This document shows, in pieces, positions 5,559 to 7,105 of a stretch of DNA of 7,105 nucleotides (position 1 is its first letter; every line of letters begins with the position of its first letter). Position numbers and translations under genes: made by a program. The DNA is from Paracoccaceae bacterium (GTDB lineage Bacteria; Pseudomonadota; Alphaproteobacteria; Rhodobacterales; Rhodobacteraceae): positions 1-7,105 of the forward strand of contig JALXER010000110.1 in the NCBI GenBank assembly GCA_027069385.1, read 5' to 3'. The notes beneath the pieces are model-generated. The model searched no databases, had not been told where the DNA came from, and saw nothing but the letters and a program-made list of their open reading frames with translations.

Positions 5559-6893
5559 TCAACCGTCGGAAATGCGCATTGCCGTGTCGCGCAATCGTCG
5601 GCGACGAACCGAGGATGGAATCCCCATGGACTCACGATATTTGGCAATGGTGCGTCGCGCAACATCTGCGCCGTCTTCTCTCAATATTTTTACGATTGCG
5701 TCATCGGACAGCATGTTTTGCTGGCTTTCTTGCGCAATCAGGCGTTTAATGCGCGTGCGGATTGCCAGCGCCGAAAAAACCGTGCCGCCGGCTATGCCGG
5801 GGATTTTGCCGCTAAAAAAGTATTTCAGTTCGAACGTGCCCGACGGACAAGTCAGAAACTTGCCCGAGGTCACCCGGCTGACGGTGGATTCGTGCATGTC
5901 GATTGATTCGGCAATATCGCGCAAGGTCAGCGGGCGCATGGCGATCGGCCCGTCGGAAAAGAACGCGTATTGGTGTTTTACAATGGCGGTCGCCGCCTTC
6001 AGAATGGTTTTGGCGCGCTGGTCGAGCGCCTGGATCAGCCAGTTGGCCGCGGTCAGGCAGGTATCGGCAAAGCGCGCTTCCTCGCCGCCCTTGGCCGACA
6101 GTTCGGCAGCGTAGGTGTTGTTGATCAGCACCCGCGGCAGCGCCTCGGGGACCAGTTCGATACGCCATTCGCCCATTTCGCCGGGCTTCAGTTCGACATC
6201 CGGCACGATTTCCCCGATGGGTTGGGCGGTCAGGCCGGCGGCGGGGCGGGGATTCAGCAGGCGGATCTCGGCCAGAATATCGGCCATGGCGGGTTCGGTT
6301 TCGCCGGTCAGGGCGGCCAGCTTTGCCAGATCGTCCGCCGCGACCAGATCCAGATGGTCCAGCACGGTTTGCATGACCGGATCATAGCGGTTGCGGGCTT
6401 TAAGCTGCAACATCAGGCATTCGCGCAGGTCGCGCGCGCCGGTGCCCACCGGTTCGCAGGCCTGAACCAGATCAAGCGCCGGTTCAAGCTCGGCAATGCT
6501 GACATTCAGCCGGTCGGCCAGTTCGAATAGCGGGGTGCGCAGATAGCCGGTCTCGGACAGTTCGCCAATCAGCATTTTGGCAAGGTTGATGCGCGCGGGC
6601 GGGGCCTGCATCAGCCCGACCTGGTCCGACAACAGGTCGATCTGGCTGGTAACGGCGCTGACATGGTCGATGGCGTTATAGTCGGAATCCGAGCGCGGCA
6701 TCTGCACCGGAGCGGTCCGGTCGCCGATGCGAGAGGTGTCGATTTCCAGCAAGGGGTTTTTCATCACCTCGGATTCGAGGTGTTTGAACAGGTCGGCCTG
6801 ATTCATCTGCAACACCTGTATTGCCTGCCGCAATCGCGGAGTCATGGTCAGTTTCTGCTGCTGACCCAGTGCAATATGTTGCGACAAACCCAT
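5559..6893 (-). CDS. rpoN: RNA polymerase sigma-54 factor RpoN
   Basis: 444-residue alternative sigma factor that recognises -24/-12 promoters and needs AAA+ enhancer-binding activators; used for nitrogen assimilation and other pathways. Seen: a Gln/Leu-rich activator-contact region I (QQQKLTMTPRLRQAIQVLQMN, about 11-32), a short region II (about 50-90), the core-binding region (about 95-300), a helix-turn-helix (LRDIAESIDMHESTVSRVTSGKFL, 324-347), the FELKYFFSG segment (354-362) and the diagnostic RpoN box ARRTIAKYRESMGIPSSVRR (412-431). Length is in the normal range and no motif is damaged. The ATG at 6893 has TAAGG at 6901-6905, seven nt upstream. It is 32 nt downstream of lptB, as in many Proteobacteria. 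Some Rhodobacteraceae carry more than one rpoN; the lptB/hpf/ptsN context marks this as the housekeeping copy. Confidence 0.97.
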   Translation of the reverse strand: MGLSQHIALGQQQKLTMTPRLRQAIQVLQMNQADLFKHLESEVMKNPLLEIDTSRIGDRTAPVQMPRSDSDYNAIDHVSAVTSQIDLLSDQVGLMQAPPARINLAKMLIGELSETGYLRTPLFELADRLNVSIAELEPALDLVQACEPVGTGARDLRECLMLQLKARNRYDPVMQTVLDHLDLVAADDLAKLAALTGETEPAMADILAEIRLLNPRPAAGLTAQPIGEIVPDVELKPGEMGEWRIELVPEALPRVLINNTYAAELSAKGGEEARFADTCLTAANWLIQALDQRAKTILKAATAIVKHQYAFFSDGPIAMRPLTLRDIAESIDMHESTVSRVTSGKFLTCPSGTFELKYFFSGKIPGIAGGTVFSALAIRTRIKRLIAQESQQNMLSDDAIVKILREDGADVARRTIAKYRESMGIPSSVRRRRLRDTAMRISDG

Positions 6894-6925
6894 TTGGCGA
6901 CCTTAGGCACGACACCGATTCGGTA

Positions 6926-7105
6926 TCAGATTTTGAATTGCTCGCCCAGATATACGCGGCGAACGTTACTATCTTGTACCACTTGTGCGGGGGTGCCGCT
7001 CATCAGCACCTTCCCGTCATGCAAGATATAGGCCCGGTCGACAATTTCCAAGGTCTCACGGACATTGTGATCGGTAATCAGCACCCCGATGCCGCGATCT
7101 TTCAG
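6926..7105 (-). CDS. lptB: LPS export ABC transporter ATPase LptB, C-terminal end
   Basis: Only the last 59 residues are in the window; the gene continues past the right edge. Cytoplasmic ATPase that powers LptFG to extract lipopolysaccharide from the inner membrane. Seen: GVLITDHNVRETL with the H-loop (switch) histidine at fragment residue 13, then VDRAYILHDGKVLMSGTP and the LptB-typical end NVRRVYLGEQF. The Walker A, signature and Walker B motifs lie outside the window. It ends with TGA at 6928-6926, 32 nt before rpoN, the standard lptB-rpoN order. The stop is normal and the reading frame intact. Confidence 0.93.
   Translation of the reverse strand: MKDRGIGVLITDHNVRETLEIVDRAYILHDGKVLMSGTPAQVVQDSNVRRVYLGEQFKI

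Noticed and set aside
4960..6114. Long plus-strand open frame (384 codons) opposite hpf and rpoN
   Set aside because: It spans two real genes and their gap on the opposite strand, has a low-complexity His/Gly-rich then Arg/Ser-rich composition, and shows no domain or convincing start context.

Overview
The window looks like chromosomal DNA of a denitrifying alphaproteobacterium, most likely of the Rhodobacteraceae (Paracoccus / Roseobacter relatives). The reasons are a nosC-nosR-nosZ gene order as in Paracoccus, the order lptB-rpoN-hpf-ptsN, a long-form HPF, a TrmB close to Rhodobacterales versions, and high GC. The species cannot be named from this stretch.

Layout. Bases 1-3254, minus strand: the start of a nitrous oxide reductase operon in the order nosC (2775-3254), nosR (589-2784), nosZ (5' part only, running off the left edge). 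The genes overlap by 10 nt (nosC/nosR) and 1 nt (nosR/nosZ), so they are almost certainly one transcript with coupled translation. Bases 3255-3461: a divergent control region. It holds a perfect FNR/NNR-type box (TTGAC-N4-GTCAA), a predicted nosC promoter with the box at -41.5, an overlapping sigma70-like promoter facing trmB, and a strong hairpin in the trmB leader. Bases 3462-4184, plus strand: trmB, the tRNA m7G46 methyltransferase. Bases 4185-4417: a gene-free gap between convergent genes, packed with inverted repeats. Bases 4418-7105, minus strand: the housekeeping cluster lptB (3' end only) - rpoN - hpf (long) - ptsN, with gaps of 32, 77 and 26 nt.

How the genes work together. NosZ reduces N2O to N2 in the periplasm, the last step of denitrification. 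NosR is a membrane flavo-iron-sulfur protein that supports NosZ expression and electron supply. NosC is a small, poorly understood Cys-rich membrane/periplasmic protein, linked in Paracoccus to copper-responsive nos expression. The second cluster joins LPS export (LptB), sigma54, a ribosome hibernation factor and the nitrogen-PTS EIIA protein; this is a conserved proteobacterial neighbourhood.

The coding content is well-known biology. The parts most worth a second look are the nosC gene with its likely TTG start, the overlapping divergent nosC/trmB promoters, the trmB leader hairpin with loop complementarity downstream, and the structured 4185-4417 spacer. I found no CRISPR array, transposase, phage gene, tRNA or rRNA.
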